This document shows, one piece after another, positions 45,848 to 58,499 of a stretch of DNA of 64,000 nucleotides. Source of the stretch: Eucalyptus grandis (taxonomy: Eukaryota; Streptophyta; Magnoliopsida; Myrtales; Myrtaceae); assembly GCF_016545825.1 (NCBI RefSeq), contig NC_052619.1, positions 35,937,803 to 36,001,802 of the forward strand. Reading direction: 5' to 3'. The notes under the pieces were generated by a model that searched no databases, had not been told where the DNA came from, and saw only the letters and a program-made list of their open reading frames with translations. Made by a program: the position numbers and the translations under genes. The first letter of the stretch is position 1, and each line of letters starts with the position of its first letter.

Positions 45848-47444
45848 TGATCATACTATCAAGGGAGAATAAGTCATCATGGGATGGTAATGCCAAGAAT
45901 TTAGTGATAGTAAGTTTAGGGGATTACAGGGTCAACACTGACCAGAAAGCATAGCAACCCTAACATGATCAAGGGGCAATTTCAGCACTACAAAAAAGCC
46001 AATCCCCTCATAAGCACGCAATTTCTTTTGTTCTGTAGTATAAGACATTATTTTATCTTCAAAGCTTCCTCAGTGCAGCAAAAGACTGAGACTAAGATGC
46101 TACTTTATGCAATCTGGAATATTCTTACTGCTTGAGCATAAGTTCTAGCGCAAGAAACAGGAAAGTTGGCTTAGCAAATGAGCAATCAGGTGAAAATATA
46201 AAGAAACTGTGGTATAAGCGTCCCATTTCCACCTACCAAGTGTAGTTTCTAAACCAGTATAAAACGGTAAAGAGTCTAAAGACAGTAAAGAAGAATTAGT
46301 AAACACCAGGAGATACTTGGTTACGGCTTGTAAAATCAGGAGGACACATCAGAAACCCATTTCGTTCTGTAGGCAAAGTAAAAAACTGTCTATCAAGCTG
46401 CCTCATTAAAACCAAAACCTCAGCTTTCTTTCTCTTCCACAGAAAGCAAGAGAACTTTGGGGAAATTACCCACCCATCCTTAGCCACCTTCAGATATAAG
46501 CATGTGTTATTCAGCCTTTTGAAGAACAATAAGGGCCTTTATGTTCGCAAAAAGTTTTCAATTGAAAATGAACACAAGAAAGGTTTTCTATTTTCAATCT
46601 TCCATTTATCTGAAATTGTGTTTGCAAAATGAAAATAAAAATCTTTATTGAATTAAATTGTGAAAACATGTTCGGTATGATTATAAAATTGACCTTAACT
46701 CATTGTCTTTTAATTTTTTTGGCCATCATCATCTAATTTTCTTTTAAAATTAATATTGTTGCTTACTTGATAAAGGGTACATTCAGAATTTTTTCAGTAA
46801 ATGAAGAACTTCTTTGAAGCTTGTGCTTCAAACAACTCTCCCCAGAGTCTACCAGTGCAAAGAGCCCTGATATCTTTATCCTCTCATCTAGCTCAATCTC
46901 CATTCTACATCAAACGTTTTCCTTACCTTATTGAAGCATCAGATACAAACACACACAGAGTTTGGGTGAATGAGTCTGCAAATACTTGAAGAGTGGGAAT
47001 TTAAGAAGCAGGGATGATTTTTGTGCTTTAGTTTTGAAGATGAACTGTGATCAGTAAAGGCAGAGGAGGTCCTGTGAAAAGTGAGCGATTTCTTTAAAAG
47101 TGAAGATTTTTTGCCCCTTTCGCTCGATAGTGTGCTTCACTAGTGGTGAAAACTCTCAAAACGACAATTTGTGGTCTTCAAAAGTGAGCCAGTTTCATCT
47201 TTAAATTTGGAAAACTGGTTTCTGTGCTTTCAAAAAAATATTGTTAGAAAACTCTACCAAATAAGTTTTCTGTGTTCTCAAAAGAAAAAGAAAACAGAAA
47301 AGTGGAGAACGTGCTTATAACAAAGAACACCCAAGTATTCACTATTCAGCAGGCTTCAAGAAGAATGATCTCTAGTTTTCTATTAACTCACAAGTAAGCG
47401 TTCTAAAATATGATTGTTCCCCAAGCATGCCAAGAAGACTGCTG

Positions 47445-47606
47445 ACTTTAACAAAACTAAAGTAGGAATTCATGATGGATGGAATATTACCATCAAAAGC
47501 ACAATCCACTGGAATTCACACACTAACTTTAACAAAACTAAAGTAGGAATTCATGATGGATGGAATATTACCATCAAAAGCAAAATCCACAGGGATTCAC
47601 ACACTT
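47445..47606. repeat. 81-bp tandem duplication, nearly perfect
   Basis: Units 47445-47525 and 47526-47606 begin ACTTTAACAAAACTAAAGTA and differ at only about three positions near their ends (CACAATCCACTGGAATT against CAAAATCCACAGGGATT). A recent local duplication. Confidence 0.9.
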
Positions 47607-48547
47607 AATCTGATGCAAACACACCTAAAGCAACACATCATTGCTGCAGGCGTGACACAATCAGTCTAACTCTGCCTTCTTTCTTTTTATTATGTTTTTG
47701 GCCAGATAGACCATATATCTCATCCAGTCCCATTTGAGCTTTGGAGAAGGTAAATAACCACGCTTAGCTCCCCTACCCAACCCAAAAGCCACTGCCAATT
47801 GCAAAATGTTCAACAGAATAACTATTATTGTGCAGAGTCTTATGTATGATCTACCACATGCAACCTTCACTATAGTTGAAGGAATGACAAATTAATCCAA
47901 TGAGTTTTTGTTCAGTGACAAAGCACCCATTAGACAAAAGTGCACAAACCAATCCAATAAGTCAGATTCATTTGTTTTCCTCCAAAACTTTTATTACACT
48001 GAATATGGTGGACTAGCAATGTATACAGTAACAGAAAGATTATCACCAAACCAAAACTGAAGAAAAACAGAATGCAATGAAAACTATCTGCATAAGAAAT
48101 CCAAGCTTTAAACTGAACCATCCAATTTTCTAACTTCTAGGGGACGATACACAGATCCTGCTAAGCCTTTCTAAATGGGATCAACAAGTGCATGACGGAG
48201 TTAAGCAAGAATTGGATAAGAGTAGGCCAGTCACCTTCAGCAGTCTGATTGTCTTGTATTTTCTATTTGAATCTGAACAAGTGCTAGTCAGATACTCAGA
48301 AAGAAGAAAGCCCACATAAATAACGCCTTGTCTGCTACATTAAGGTTTGTTCCTTTCTTATCTGCATGACATGTACAATGTATTGATTAGTACACACTCT
48401 TCATCATATCAACAGGAATACTGACTGATCAAGCAGAGGCATTGTCAATAGTTAACCATATAAAGGACGCATGCAACTAAACTCTTTATAGTAGGATCAA
48501 AACCAACTACCTGTACTGGAAGAAAAATGTCAGGTCCTGACTTGCAC

Positions 48548-50434
48548 TTAATAAGGTGAATTCAGGGCTGCACCATCAACCCATGAAGGTCTGTTTGCAT
48601 TATAGTAGAAATGTGCAATCATATGAACCAATTCATCAGCTGTTCGAAACTCTGTATGGACAAGGGAAAGGATTCTATTTCAAAAACTTAATCATGATAT
48701 GATTATCGAAAGCAACTGGGAACTTTCATCCTCATGAATTAAGATAAGGTTTCGGATCTTACCTTTCTCCCTGTACAAAATCTTGTTTCCACGTAAAAAT
48801 AGTATTTGTGGGCACTCTTTAACTTTAAGAGCATATGCCAAGTCTCTTTCGATGTTCATATCTACTTTAACAGCCTACAATGACAACAATGACAATCAGA
48901 GAGGAAAGAAACACCACACTTCACCAAAATCTATACTGGATTATCAGTAATGATCTGCTCCAAGTATTTAAGTTTCGGGATAGAAAAGACTAGGACAAGA
49001 GGTTTAAAAGTCAAGAACCAGCAATGCTCCAAGACCGAAGAAAATACAACCATTAAAGTTAAGAAGTCTGACTATAGCATACTCGAGGTGGTAATCGGTC
49101 TTTCGTCCCCCAGTAAACTTTGATGGCATTTTCTAACTCTTTCAAGACCTTCCAGTTATCAGATGCCCTGAAATACAATATACCATTCACAGATTACGAT
49201 TTCTTCCTCAATTAATTGCAAGATCAGAAACAACAGAAAAGGAGCACTCAATTTTCTAAATGGCTCAAAGATTACATACATAAAGAAGATATTATACATT
49301 TAGCGAAAATGCGGACCAGATTATGGACTACAGCCGAGAACAGGTAGCCCAAGGTATGGATACCACGGATAAGACATTATCACATTGACAAGTCAATCAG
49401 AACTCTCATCTGACAGAACGTGGCAACAATCCCCCACAATAAGCATAAAATAGACTATCCAAATCCAAACTCTTTAAATTTCAGTAATCCGCCACCCCAG
49501 TCTATCCAAAGACTATATTTCTCTTAATTCATGATCTTAAATTATCTCTTTCTTTTTTTCATTTGGATTGCTCGAAAGCTCTTTGCCATCTCCTAATATT
49601 GCTATTGATATACAACGTATTGTCTTCCTGCACACAACATCATAACCTACTCATACTAATGCCACGGGAAACCTTCAACTTGTCCAGAATGAGGGGATTT
49701 CAATGATCCAACCTGTTGTATCTTTCGAAGACGAGAACAACCAATGGGCTCGGATGGAAAGCGAAGCTCTCCCACTCCAAGCAGTTGATTTCCTGGACCC
49801 AACTGTCCTCCACCTCCCCTTCCCAGTCGATCTCCGAACCATCTTCTCCGACCACATTCTTGATCGGGTGCTGCTCGAAATACTCCGACGCCCTGATTCC
49901 CCAGCCCACGTCCGCATCCAGCGGCCAGCTCGAGCTCTCCTCCTCGACCACAAACTCCTTCTCCACCTCCGCCGCCTCCCCCTCCTCCTCCTCCTCCTCC
50001 TCCTCGTCCTCATCCTCGACCTTCTCCTTCATCACCGCACTCTCCGCGACTCCATCGAACGCCTCGGGATTCTGGTCCCTGATGGACGCGAACGTCCGGT
50101 CGAGCGAGCCCCTTACGAAGTCCTCGACCGCCTCGGCCTCGCTCCGCCGGCCCCTCCTCCGCCTGGTCTTCCGCGGCTTCGTGGCCGACAGGGGCGGCGG
50201 CGGCGGCGTCTCTCCGGGCCCGTCGCCGCCGCTGGGGTCGCGAGGGTCGGGCGGTCCCCGGGAGCCGGCGGCGGCGGCGGCCGCCATGCGAGGGAGCGGT
50301 CCCGGGCGGCGCCGGCCGCGATCGGAGCGGAGAGAAGATGGCGAGAGAGAGTGCAGAGGGAGACGTGGCCGGAGCGCGGGAGGAAGGGAAAAGGAGAGAG
50401 TCTGAGGCGTGCAGATGCTCTGAACAACCACCAT
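48548..50434 (-). CDS. MRL7L: chloroplast thioredoxin-like-fold protein MRL7-L (SVR4-like)
   Basis: Four exons by GT-AG rules: 50434-49713, 49167-49083, 48874-48763 and 48651-48548, together 1023 bases for 340 residues with phases that join cleanly. The protein starts [10 protein letters not shown], a Ser/Arg-rich transit-peptide-like N terminus. Basic TRRRRGRR (about 90-97) and a Glu-rich run (about 139-160) follow. Then come the family segments [20 protein letters not shown] and [20 protein letters not shown], and a thioredoxin-like fold through [20 protein letters not shown] to [14 protein letters not shown]. In the family, MRL7/SVR4 and MRL7-L act in plastid nucleoids, supporting plastid-encoded RNA polymerase and chloroplast development. 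The CPQ segment keeps one cysteine, so classical CxxC redox activity is not expected. The upstream in-frame ATG at 50536 is rejected because MVVVQ starts the transit peptide. MRL7 itself is the alternative; RAVKVD and NKILYREK favour MRL7-L. Confidence 0.85.
49977..50016. repeat. coding GAG/CTC trinucleotide run
   Basis: CTC-repeat on the plus strand encodes the acidic Glu run of the MRL7-L protein. Length variation between individuals is plausible. Confidence 0.7.
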
Positions 50435-50442
50435 TTTTTCTT

Positions 50443-50464
50443 GAGAGAGAGAGAGAGAGAGAAG
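50443..50464. repeat. (GA)n in the MRL7-L 5' leader
   Basis: A dinucleotide GA run of about 20 bases on the plus strand sits just upstream of the MRL7-L start, so the leader carries (CT)n. CT-rich leaders and GAGA-type runs are common in plant housekeeping promoters. Confidence 0.65.
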
Positions 50465-50539
50465 CTGTGAGTAAGGCGGTGGACTGGGGGAAGAGAGCTT
50501 AGCGGGAAGGGTAAAGAGGGGAAGGAAACTTTTCAACTG

Positions 50540-52789
50540 ATGAACTACTAACCTTCCTCTAATTCATATTATTTTAGAATATTGAGATACGGATTTATTT
50601 GTAATTTTTTCTGATTTTTTGGTAAATATTTTTTTGTGATTTCTTTTCAAATTGAGGTGGTATTTTAAATTTTGACACGAAAATTTTTATATAATCTTGA
50701 GCAAGCATGCCCTAAATAATTAGGGTGAACATTAGTCCAATTCCAATCGAGAACTAGAACGGAACTTAATTGATTAATTCTAAACAATTCTCGATTCATA
50801 AAATTTGAAGTTGATGATAATCGAACCAGTTCCCAGTTTTAAGTGCGGACCGAACAACCTGAATAAGACCAATGGTTTTTTTTTTTTTGCTTTTAACAAT
50901 TTTTGTTAATTCGTTTCCTAAAAGATGAATGGGGGCAAAAGCCTCAAAATCCAGACAAAAGCAACGTTCATTTGGATATTAATGAGTTCGTAGAAAATAA
51001 ACTCAAGGCCCTCCTATACTTCCACAACTCACTCCTTTTTTAGTGCTTACTTCAGGTCATATGTTATGTTTTTTAAGGTTTACTTCCAAATAAGCGTGAA
51101 GATTGATGATTGCATGGTCAGGATAATTACTTTGACGATGACAACTTGCATGAAGAAAGACACACCTGCACTCTCCTAGGGAATAAAAAGGATAAAAAAT
51201 TAATTCACGGGTCCAGGATTAGGTGTGCCAACTCCCAATTCCACAAACCTGCAATTCACCTTACTTAGTTCGATTTCAAGTTCCAAGTTTTTTGTTTTAG
51301 GAAACAAAAGAATAGAAAATAAAAAGAACAAGAACCATGTTTATCAATAAAGCAAAATTGAGATGAAAAAAATGCGCATTTTCATTTTCACCTTATTGGA
51401 CAATCTTCTATTAAAGATAGATGTCAATATAAAAAAATTTACTTATAAAAAAAATCAAATTTGAGTGAGATTCGGACCATCTTCGCCATATTGGGTTATG
51501 TGCTTTTCAAAAGAAAAAGGATGGGGATTATGTCTGTATTTTCTGCAATAGCAGCTCGCATTTAATATCCTAATGGTACTTCTTTTGGTAGACCAAGGCA
51601 CTAGAACACAGGCCTGGCCATTTGGGATATCAAATTTGAGCGAATACAGAAAAATAATTGCAGTTAAAGATCTACCACGAGTGTATGTTATCTCGCAAAT
51701 TCTAAATCCATGGACATACCAAACGGAAGTACTTGTATTTTGAATATTACGACCATCTGATTGTTATTGATAAAGAAAAGGAACACAAGAAATCACGGCA
51801 TGAATTTAGACAACAGATGAGAAATGAAGCTGTGAAGACTACAATATCAAAAACTACTATTTTTTTTTAAAAAAAATATGAATTTGTGAATAGATTTTCA
51901 TTCTTGTAAACTTGAATTTGTGACTATCGCTCCGAAAGATGAAATATTTTTGTAAATCTCTTGGTTTATTTCACAGAAAAATTAGTGATTTGGAAAACAT
52001 TTTCTTAAAAATCCTTATTTGTATCGTTTAAAATAATTAGTCAATTAAAATTATTTTCATTATGGAGAATTATTTTTATCTAGATATTTTCATAAATGAT
52101 AAAAGAAGAATCGGTTCATCATTTTTTTTAAGAGATATAATAGTTCATTTTTTAAAAATATTCTATAAAATATTTTTTTGCGAAATATATGCATCTTAAA
52201 AACTTGCCCTTTTTTTTTTTCTTTTTTTTTTTTTTTGTGCACACTTCGATGGTGTGGAAGTTCTGAAACTGCTGTGGGGCATCATAGAAAGAAGGGTTGC
52301 CGAAATTGACTTTTCCTGTTACGAAAAGGATATTATATTGCAAAAGTATATGTTTGTAATTTTTCTTTTCTTTTTTTTTTTGAGCAAAGTATATGTTTGT
52401 AATTGAGTTACTCATTTCTCGTGCTCCGAACATAAGGGAAAGCTCTGAAAACATTTTGATGCGGGGAGAATGGGAGCTTGGAAATTCCATTGAAGACAAA
52501 CAACTTACAAGCTCAGCTCAAATCTCGTCAATCGACCAAGCCCATCTCATATTTGCGCAAGTAAAGGGAAATCTCAGCCATCACATACTCTAAAGGGGTT
52601 CTATGTGGAGATAGGGTCCAAAGAATGAAAGGCATCTGAGATGGAGTTTCTAGCAGTTGAAAAACAACGGTTAATTCGATTGGGTGTTTCATCATATAAG
52701 TAGGTTTCCTTTACTTGAGTAGGATTTCTAGTTTAAGAAGGCTTGCTTTGATTACTTTCTTATTTAGTGTTTCCTTGTCTTAGTCCATT
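50540..52789. other. AT-rich intergenic sequence between MRL7-L and the HSF upstream array
   Basis: No gene is supported. The part 51955-52195 has GTTTATTTCACAG/TTTTGCGAAATATATGC ends that weakly resemble the hAT-like MITE family at 23293 and 39511. T runs occur near 52209-52235 and 52371-52381. Confidence 0.4.
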
Positions 52790-54123
52790 TAATGTTTCCT
52801 AGTCTTAGGCCGTCTTAGTATGTCTATAAATGAGATGTGCATTCTCAATAGTAAAGACGTAAATTTTGAGTTTATACTATATGGGAATATTTCTCAATTG
52901 AATAATTCGTTTAGTGCTATATCTAATTTATTGGTGAAAAACATTAAGGCTTTTTTTAATCATTGACTAGTGGAATATTCTTTTATTCTTTGGTGACGAA
53001 CTCTTTTATCCCAAGATTATTTTTCCGCAAACACATCAAAGACCTTATTTTCATTAAACACGTTCGGCATTCTCACTTAATCACTATGCGTCACATTGTT
53101 AGGGTATTTCCATGAAATAAATACAGTCTATACTTGAAGAGATAGGTGATAACTCATTGACCATAAATTTACCTAAAATTAAAAGTCGAGATGGCAAGAG
53201 TGTAAAATGTGAAGTGATTTGTTAAACTAAAAAGGACCTAAAAATAAGGTCAATGGAACAAAATTATCAAGCATTCTCAAATTCTTCGAATCTAATCACT
53301 TTTTGGAATTTTTTTGGCGAGATTTGCTCTAAAGCAGTCAATTAAAGAACATTAGGTCACGACTCCGGTTAAACCACTCACCATCCGACCGTAACCAAAT
53401 AAGGTTTTTGTTATTAAATATGTAAGATGCTTGTTAATTTTTTTTTAGTCTTTTGCTTTTATAAGAATCTCAAAATAAAAAAGTAATGGTATTTTTAATT
53501 ATAGACACTCTACTAAATATTCTCACCCTCCTTTTAGGCCGTGGAAATCGACCGCATTAGAATTACTTTTTTATTGCAAGATATGTTAGTTTGTTCATCG
53601 CCTAATTATTAATTAAAAAATAATATATTGAAAATAATGATTATTGCTTGGTATTAATTATCACAATAATGACACAAATAGTCCATGAACATTGATTATT
53701 AAACTTTATCTTAATGTGAAATGTGGTCCCCAAACTTTTGATATATATTTAATTTGATTCATAAACTATTGTCCTTCCATTAATTCACATTCAGGGTTCA
53801 ACCTCAAAATACTACTTCACACTCGATGGTATCCTATACTCCAAATGGCCATAGTTCAAGGATAAAATTAAACATGTACCAAAAGCTTAGGGACCAAATT
53901 AAATAGTTCAAAAATTCAAAGACGACATTTCACATTGGATTAAAGTTCAAAGACAACATTAAACATTTTCCTATAGTCCAACAATGAAATTTCGAATATG
54001 TACAAAAGTTCAAAGACCCTATTAAATAGTTTATAAGTTTAGAGATCAACGACTCACGTTTAACAAATTATAGGTTTGAAGACCACGTTACACACACACA
54101 CACGTTGAATCAAAGTTAAGGCC
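52790..54123 (+). repeat. upstream array of HSF gene, unit A
   Basis: Shares, in order, with units B (about 55010-56310) and C (about 57013-58280) the phrases GTCTATAAATRAGAYRTGCATTCTCAAT, ACACATCAAARACCTTATTTTCAT (53031, 55187, 57191), the AAATCGAGATGGCAAGAGT stretch, GCTTTTATAAGAATCTC and CAAATGGYCATAGTTCAAGGATAAAATTAAA. Offsets are 2156 bases A to B and 2004 bases B to C. No open frame is conserved, so the unit is non-coding. Confidence 0.8.
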
Positions 54124-54970
54124 CAGAAAAATTATTAAAAAAGTCATAAACCTATTACAATCGTGCAAATTTAGTCATAATTTTTGTTGTTGCCAATTTA
54201 GTCCTAAACCTTTTATAATTGTCTTCAGTCCATCTAGCTAAATTTGGCTGGTTGGTGTCACCGTCGATAAACACCGACGTAGCAATTTTTAATAATATTT
54301 TAATAATATTTTTGAATTTTTATTTTCTTTTTTCTTTTTCCTTTACTTTTTCTCCTCTTCTTCTTTGGCTTCTTCTCCCTCAAGTGGCCGGCAAGCTCTA
54401 CCGCCAATGAGGGTCGTAGCCCTTGCCATACCTCACCCACCCTTGCCGGCGGCTTCACCCTGGCCTTGCCATGAGCAAAGATGCCTTCACCCATGACTGG
54501 TGACCGTCACCCAGGCTTGCCATGGCCTCGCTAGCCACGAGCGAGGCTACCATTGCCCTTAGCAAGACCAGGCAAGGCTAGCCTTGCCTAGAATTAGGCA
54601 AAGTCGCCTTGCTCGCGGCCCCAAGCCTCACCTAGATTGAGGTGAGGTCGCCGGCAAGCGCTTTGTAGCCCTTACCTAGTGGCCAACAAGCCTCATTGAA
54701 GCCTCACCAGCCACTACAAGTAAGGAAGCCAAAGAGAAAGAAGAGAAAAAAAAAGGGAAAGGAAAAAAAAAGAAAAAGAAAATGCTATTAAAGCATTGCC
54801 ACATCAACGTTCATGGGACAGCCAACGTCGGTTAGCATCCATGTCAATGTCAGCTGGTCAAATTTGGTCAAATGAATTGAATTAAGTTTAGGACTAAATT
54901 GGTAAATAAAAAGTTTAGGATTACATTGATGCAATTGCAATAAATTTAGGAATTTTTTAGCAATTCTCCC
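54124..54970. mobile_element. fold-back element, full-length, between units A and B
   Basis: Long imperfect inverted arms: AAAAAGTCATAAACCTATTA..CCAATTTAGTCCTAAACC (54138-54214) pairs with the reverse complement of 54870-54960. The arms surround a GC-rich core of GGCAAG/CTTGCC and GAGGC words (54380-54725), with pyrimidine-rich DNA before it and purine-rich DNA after it. Same family as 8066-8632 and 23574-23922. Confidence 0.65.
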
Positions 54971-55010
54971 GTGAGTACCATCCTTGTCCTTTTTTTTTCC
55001 TTTTTTCCTT

Positions 55011-56329
55011 TGTTACCAAATGACAGCTTGGTCTTACCGCGTCTATAAATAAGACATGCATTCTCAATTTAAAGGACGCAAATATCTCTAAAATGAACGA
55101 TTCGTTTGGTTTTATATCCGATGGTAAATATTAAAGTTTTCTTTTTTTTTTAATCATTGGCTACTCCCAAGATTATTTATCTGCAAACACATCAAAGACC
55201 TTATTTTCATCAAACACGTTCGATATTCTCACCTCACTATATGTCATGTTGTTAGGTTATTTCTATGAAATAAACACAACCTAAATTTGAAGGGATGGGT
55301 TCATTAATTATAAATTTGCCTAAAATTAAAAATCGAGATGGCAAGAGTATAATGTAATATGAAATGATTTTTTAAACTAAAATGACCTAAAATTAAGGTC
55401 TATATAACAAAATTATCGAGCATTCTTAAATTCTTCGAACCTAATCACTATTTAGGATTTTATTATTATTATTATTTTTTGGCGAGGTTTGCTCTAAAGA
55501 GTCAACTAAAAAGCATCAGGTCACGACTCCGAATAATTAACCACTCACCATCCAACCGTGACCAAACAAGTTTTATGTTAATAAATATCTAAGATGCTTG
55601 TTAATTTTTTTTTTTTGATCTTTTGCTTTTATAAGAATCTCTAAATAAGAAGTAATGGTATTTTTAATTATAGACCCTCTACGGTATATTCTCTCCCTCC
55701 TCCTAGGCCGAGGAAATCGACCACATTAAAATCACCTTTTTCTGATGAGATATGTTAATTTATTTGTTGTCTAATTTATAATAAAAATATATTATATTGA
55801 AAATAAAGATTATCTATTAGTTATTTATTATCGGCATAATGATACAAATAGCTCATGAACTTTTATCTAATATTCAATATAATCTTTGCACATTGGTTAT
55901 TTAACTTTACCTTAATGCGAAATATAGTCCCTAAATTTTTAGTATATGCTCAATTTGATCCATAAACTATTGTCATTTCGTTAATTCAATTTCAGCGTTC
56001 GACCTTAAAATACTACTTCACACTCAATGATATCTCATACTTCAAATGGCCATAGTTCAAGGATAAAATTAAATATATAGCAAAAGCCTAAAGACCAAAT
56101 TAAACAATTTAGAAATTAAGAGACAGCATTTTATCTTAGACAAAAGTTCAAGGACGATATTAAAAATTTTCATATAATCCAATGACAAAATTTCGAATAT
56201 GTACGAAAAATCAAAGATCCTATTAAACAGTTTATAAGTTTTGGGATCAAGGACTCGCATTTCACAAATTAAAGTTTCGGAGATCACTTGTTGGATCAAA
56301 GTTCAAGCATCATCCGTGTCTTTTTTTTT
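55011..56329 (+). repeat. upstream array of HSF gene, unit B
   Basis: Second copy of the non-coding unit, closer in sequence to unit C than to unit A (for example CCCAAGATTATTTATCTGCAAACAC is shared with C). It ends in a duplicate of the HSF 5' leader. Confidence 0.8.
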
Positions 56330-56458
56330 TTGTTCTTTATTACTGAACGACAGTTTGGTGGAACCTTCAGTTGCTTCCGGTTTGGCCTGCCAGGCTTTTT
56401 GACAATCCAACCTTCATCGTCTGAAAAGTCAATATGAGGTGGTGCCCCCAAAACCCAA
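56330..56458 (+). pseudogene. truncated duplicate of the HSF 5' leader
   Basis: Matches 58555-58678 directly upstream of the HSF start: GAACGACAGTTTGGTGGAACC, then TTGCTTCYGGTTYGGYCTGCCAGG, TCCAACCTTCRTCGTC and AAAGTCAATA, up to GCCCCCAAAACCC. It stops before the coding region and joins fold-back core sequence at 56458/56459. It could act as a decoy promoter or cryptic start, but no reading frame follows. Confidence 0.8.
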
Positions 56459-56970
56459 ACTAGTGACCTTCACCTAGGCCTGCCATGGATCAATCAGTTC
56501 GATCGGCAAGGAATCATGGATCGGTCACGACCCCCATGGCCTTGCTAGCTATGGGCGAGGTTGCCTTTGCCCTTAGTGAGGCCAGCAAGAACAGGGCGAG
56601 ATTGGCCTTGCTTGCGGCCCCAAGTTTGGCCTAGATTGAGGTGAGGTCACCGGTGAGGGCTTCATAGCCCTCGCTCAGTGGCCGGCAAGCCCCATTGAAG
56701 CCTCACCAGCCATTGCAAGTAAGGAAGCCAAAGAGGAATAAAGAGAAAAAAAAAAAAAAAAAGAAAATAATTTAGAGAAATAAAATACTATTAAAGAATT
56801 GCCTTGTCAATGTTCACCAAACGACCAATGTGGCTGGGATCCATGTTAGTATCGGTTGGTTAAATTTAGTTAGATGAATTGAATTAAGTTTAGGACTGAA
56901 TTAGCAAACAAAAAGTTTATAATTACATTGGCGCAATTACAATAAGTTTAGGATTTTTTACTAATTCTCC
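56459..56970. mobile_element. right half of a fold-back element (duplicated)
   Basis: Aligns with the right half of the element at 54499-54970: shared GCGGCCCCAAG, ATTGAGGTGAGGTC, GAAGCCTCACCAGCCA and the terminal GTTTAGGA arm. The left arm is absent because the element was cut at the tandem-duplication breakpoint. Confidence 0.75.
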
Positions 56971-57012
56971 CAGGAGGACCATCCTTGTCCTTTTTTTTCT
57001 TTTTTTCCTTTG

Positions 57013-58265
57013 TTACCAAACGACAGCTTGGTCTTAGTGCGTCTATAAATAAGACATGCATTCTCAATTTAAAGGACGCAAATATCTCTAAAATGAATGA
57101 TTCGTTCGGTTTTATATCCAATTTATTGATGGTAAATAGTAAAGTATTTTTTTTTTGTCATTGGTTACTCCCAAGATTATTTATCTGCAAACACATCAAA
57201 AACCTTATTTTCATCAAACATGTTCGATACTCTCACCTAATCACTATATGTCACGTTGTTAGGTTATTTCTATAAAATAAACAAAACCTAAATTTGAAAG
57301 GATGGGTGATAACTCACTAATTATAAATTTGCCTAAAATTAAAAATCGAGATGGCAAGAGTACAATGTGATATAAAATGATATTTTAAATTAAAATGACC
57401 TAAAATTAAGGTCTATATAACAAAATTATCAAGCATTCTTAAGTTCTTCGAACGTAATCACTTTTTAGGATTTTTTTTTTTTTTTTTTTTGGGCGAGGTT
57501 TGCTCTAAAGCGCTCAACTAAAAAGCATCAGGTCACGACTCCGAATAATTATACTCACCATCCAACCGTGACCAAACAAGTTTTATGTTATTAAATATCT
57601 AAGATGCTTGTTCATTTTTTTTATTTTTTTAATCTTTTGCTTTTATAAGAATCTCTAAATAAGAAGTAAAGGTATTTTAAATTATAGACCCTCTCCGGTA
57701 TATTCTCACCCTCCTCCTAGGCCGAGGAAATTGACCACATTAAAATTACCTTTTTATGATGAGATATGTTAATTTATTTGTTGTCTAATTTATAATAAAA
57801 AGATATTATATTGAAAATAAAGACTATTGATTGGTTATTTATTATCGACATAATGATACAAATAGCTCTTGAACTTTTACCTAATATTCAATGTGATCTC
57901 TGCACATTGGTTATTTAATTTTACCTTAAATGTAAAATGTAGTCCCCAAACTTTTGGTATATGTTTAATTTGATTCATAAACTATTCACTTTATTAATTC
58001 AAGTTTAGTGTTCAACCTTAAAATACTATTTCACACTTGATGATATCTCATACTCCAAATGGTCATACTTCAAGGATAAAATTAAACATATATCAAAAGC
58101 CTAATGACCAAATTAAATAGTTTAAAAATTCAGAGACAACATTTTATACTGGACAAAAGTTCAAGGACGACATTAAATATTTTCATGTAGTCCCACGACG
58201 AAATTTTGAATATATACCAAAAATCTAGAGATCTTATTAATTAGTTTATAAGTTTAGGGATCAAG
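57013..58265 (+). repeat. upstream array of HSF gene, unit C
   Basis: Third copy of the unit, adjoining the HSF promoter. It carries a SINE near its end that units A and B lack, and a 23-base T run at about 57470-57490. Confidence 0.8.
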
Positions 58266-58494
58266 TACTAATATTTATTAACCCATTCGTGGGTAGCTGT
58301 ATTAGTTGAGAGTTCCTTTCTCATCGCATAGGTCAAGAGTTCGAAACTTGCAGTTGCTAATTATTTAAATGGGCTGATGGTGGGTTCTTGGCTAGTCTTC
58401 TGAGGTATAGGGGCTCGGCCCTCAGAGCCATTCGGGCACGGGGTTCCGTGGTGGAGTCATCGGTTACCAAAACAAAAAGAATACTAATATTTAT
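58266..58494 (+). mobile_element. tRNA-derived SINE in HSF upstream region, 13-bp TSD
   Basis: The body is 58279-58481 between perfect direct repeats TACTAATATTTAT (58266-58278 and 58482-58494). It has a box A-like GTAGCTGTATTAGTTGAGA, a box B-like AAGAGTTCGAAACTTGC and an A-rich 3' end (ACCAAAACAAAAAGA). Units A and B have no insertion at the aligned position. It ends about 320 bases before the HSF start codon. Confidence 0.8.
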
Positions 58495-58499
58495 AAATT

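Larger units (their letters stand above)
44351..48547. other. intergenic sequence downstream of the MRL7-L gene
   Basis: Apart from the two tandem duplications noted (45706-45847, 47445-47606), no structure was recognised. A minus-strand 69-codon frame (47870-47661) has one hydrophobic stretch but no family match or splice context. Confidence 0.4.

Noticed and set aside
47661..47870. 69-codon minus-strand frame with one hydrophobic segment
   Set aside because: Could be a small membrane protein, but there is no family match, no neighbouring exon and no conserved context; not supported as a gene.
49703..50470. 255-codon plus-strand frame over the MRL7-L first exon
   Set aside because: Antisense to a well-supported exon with high GC. 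The minus-strand protein has recognisable family segments and correct splice phases.
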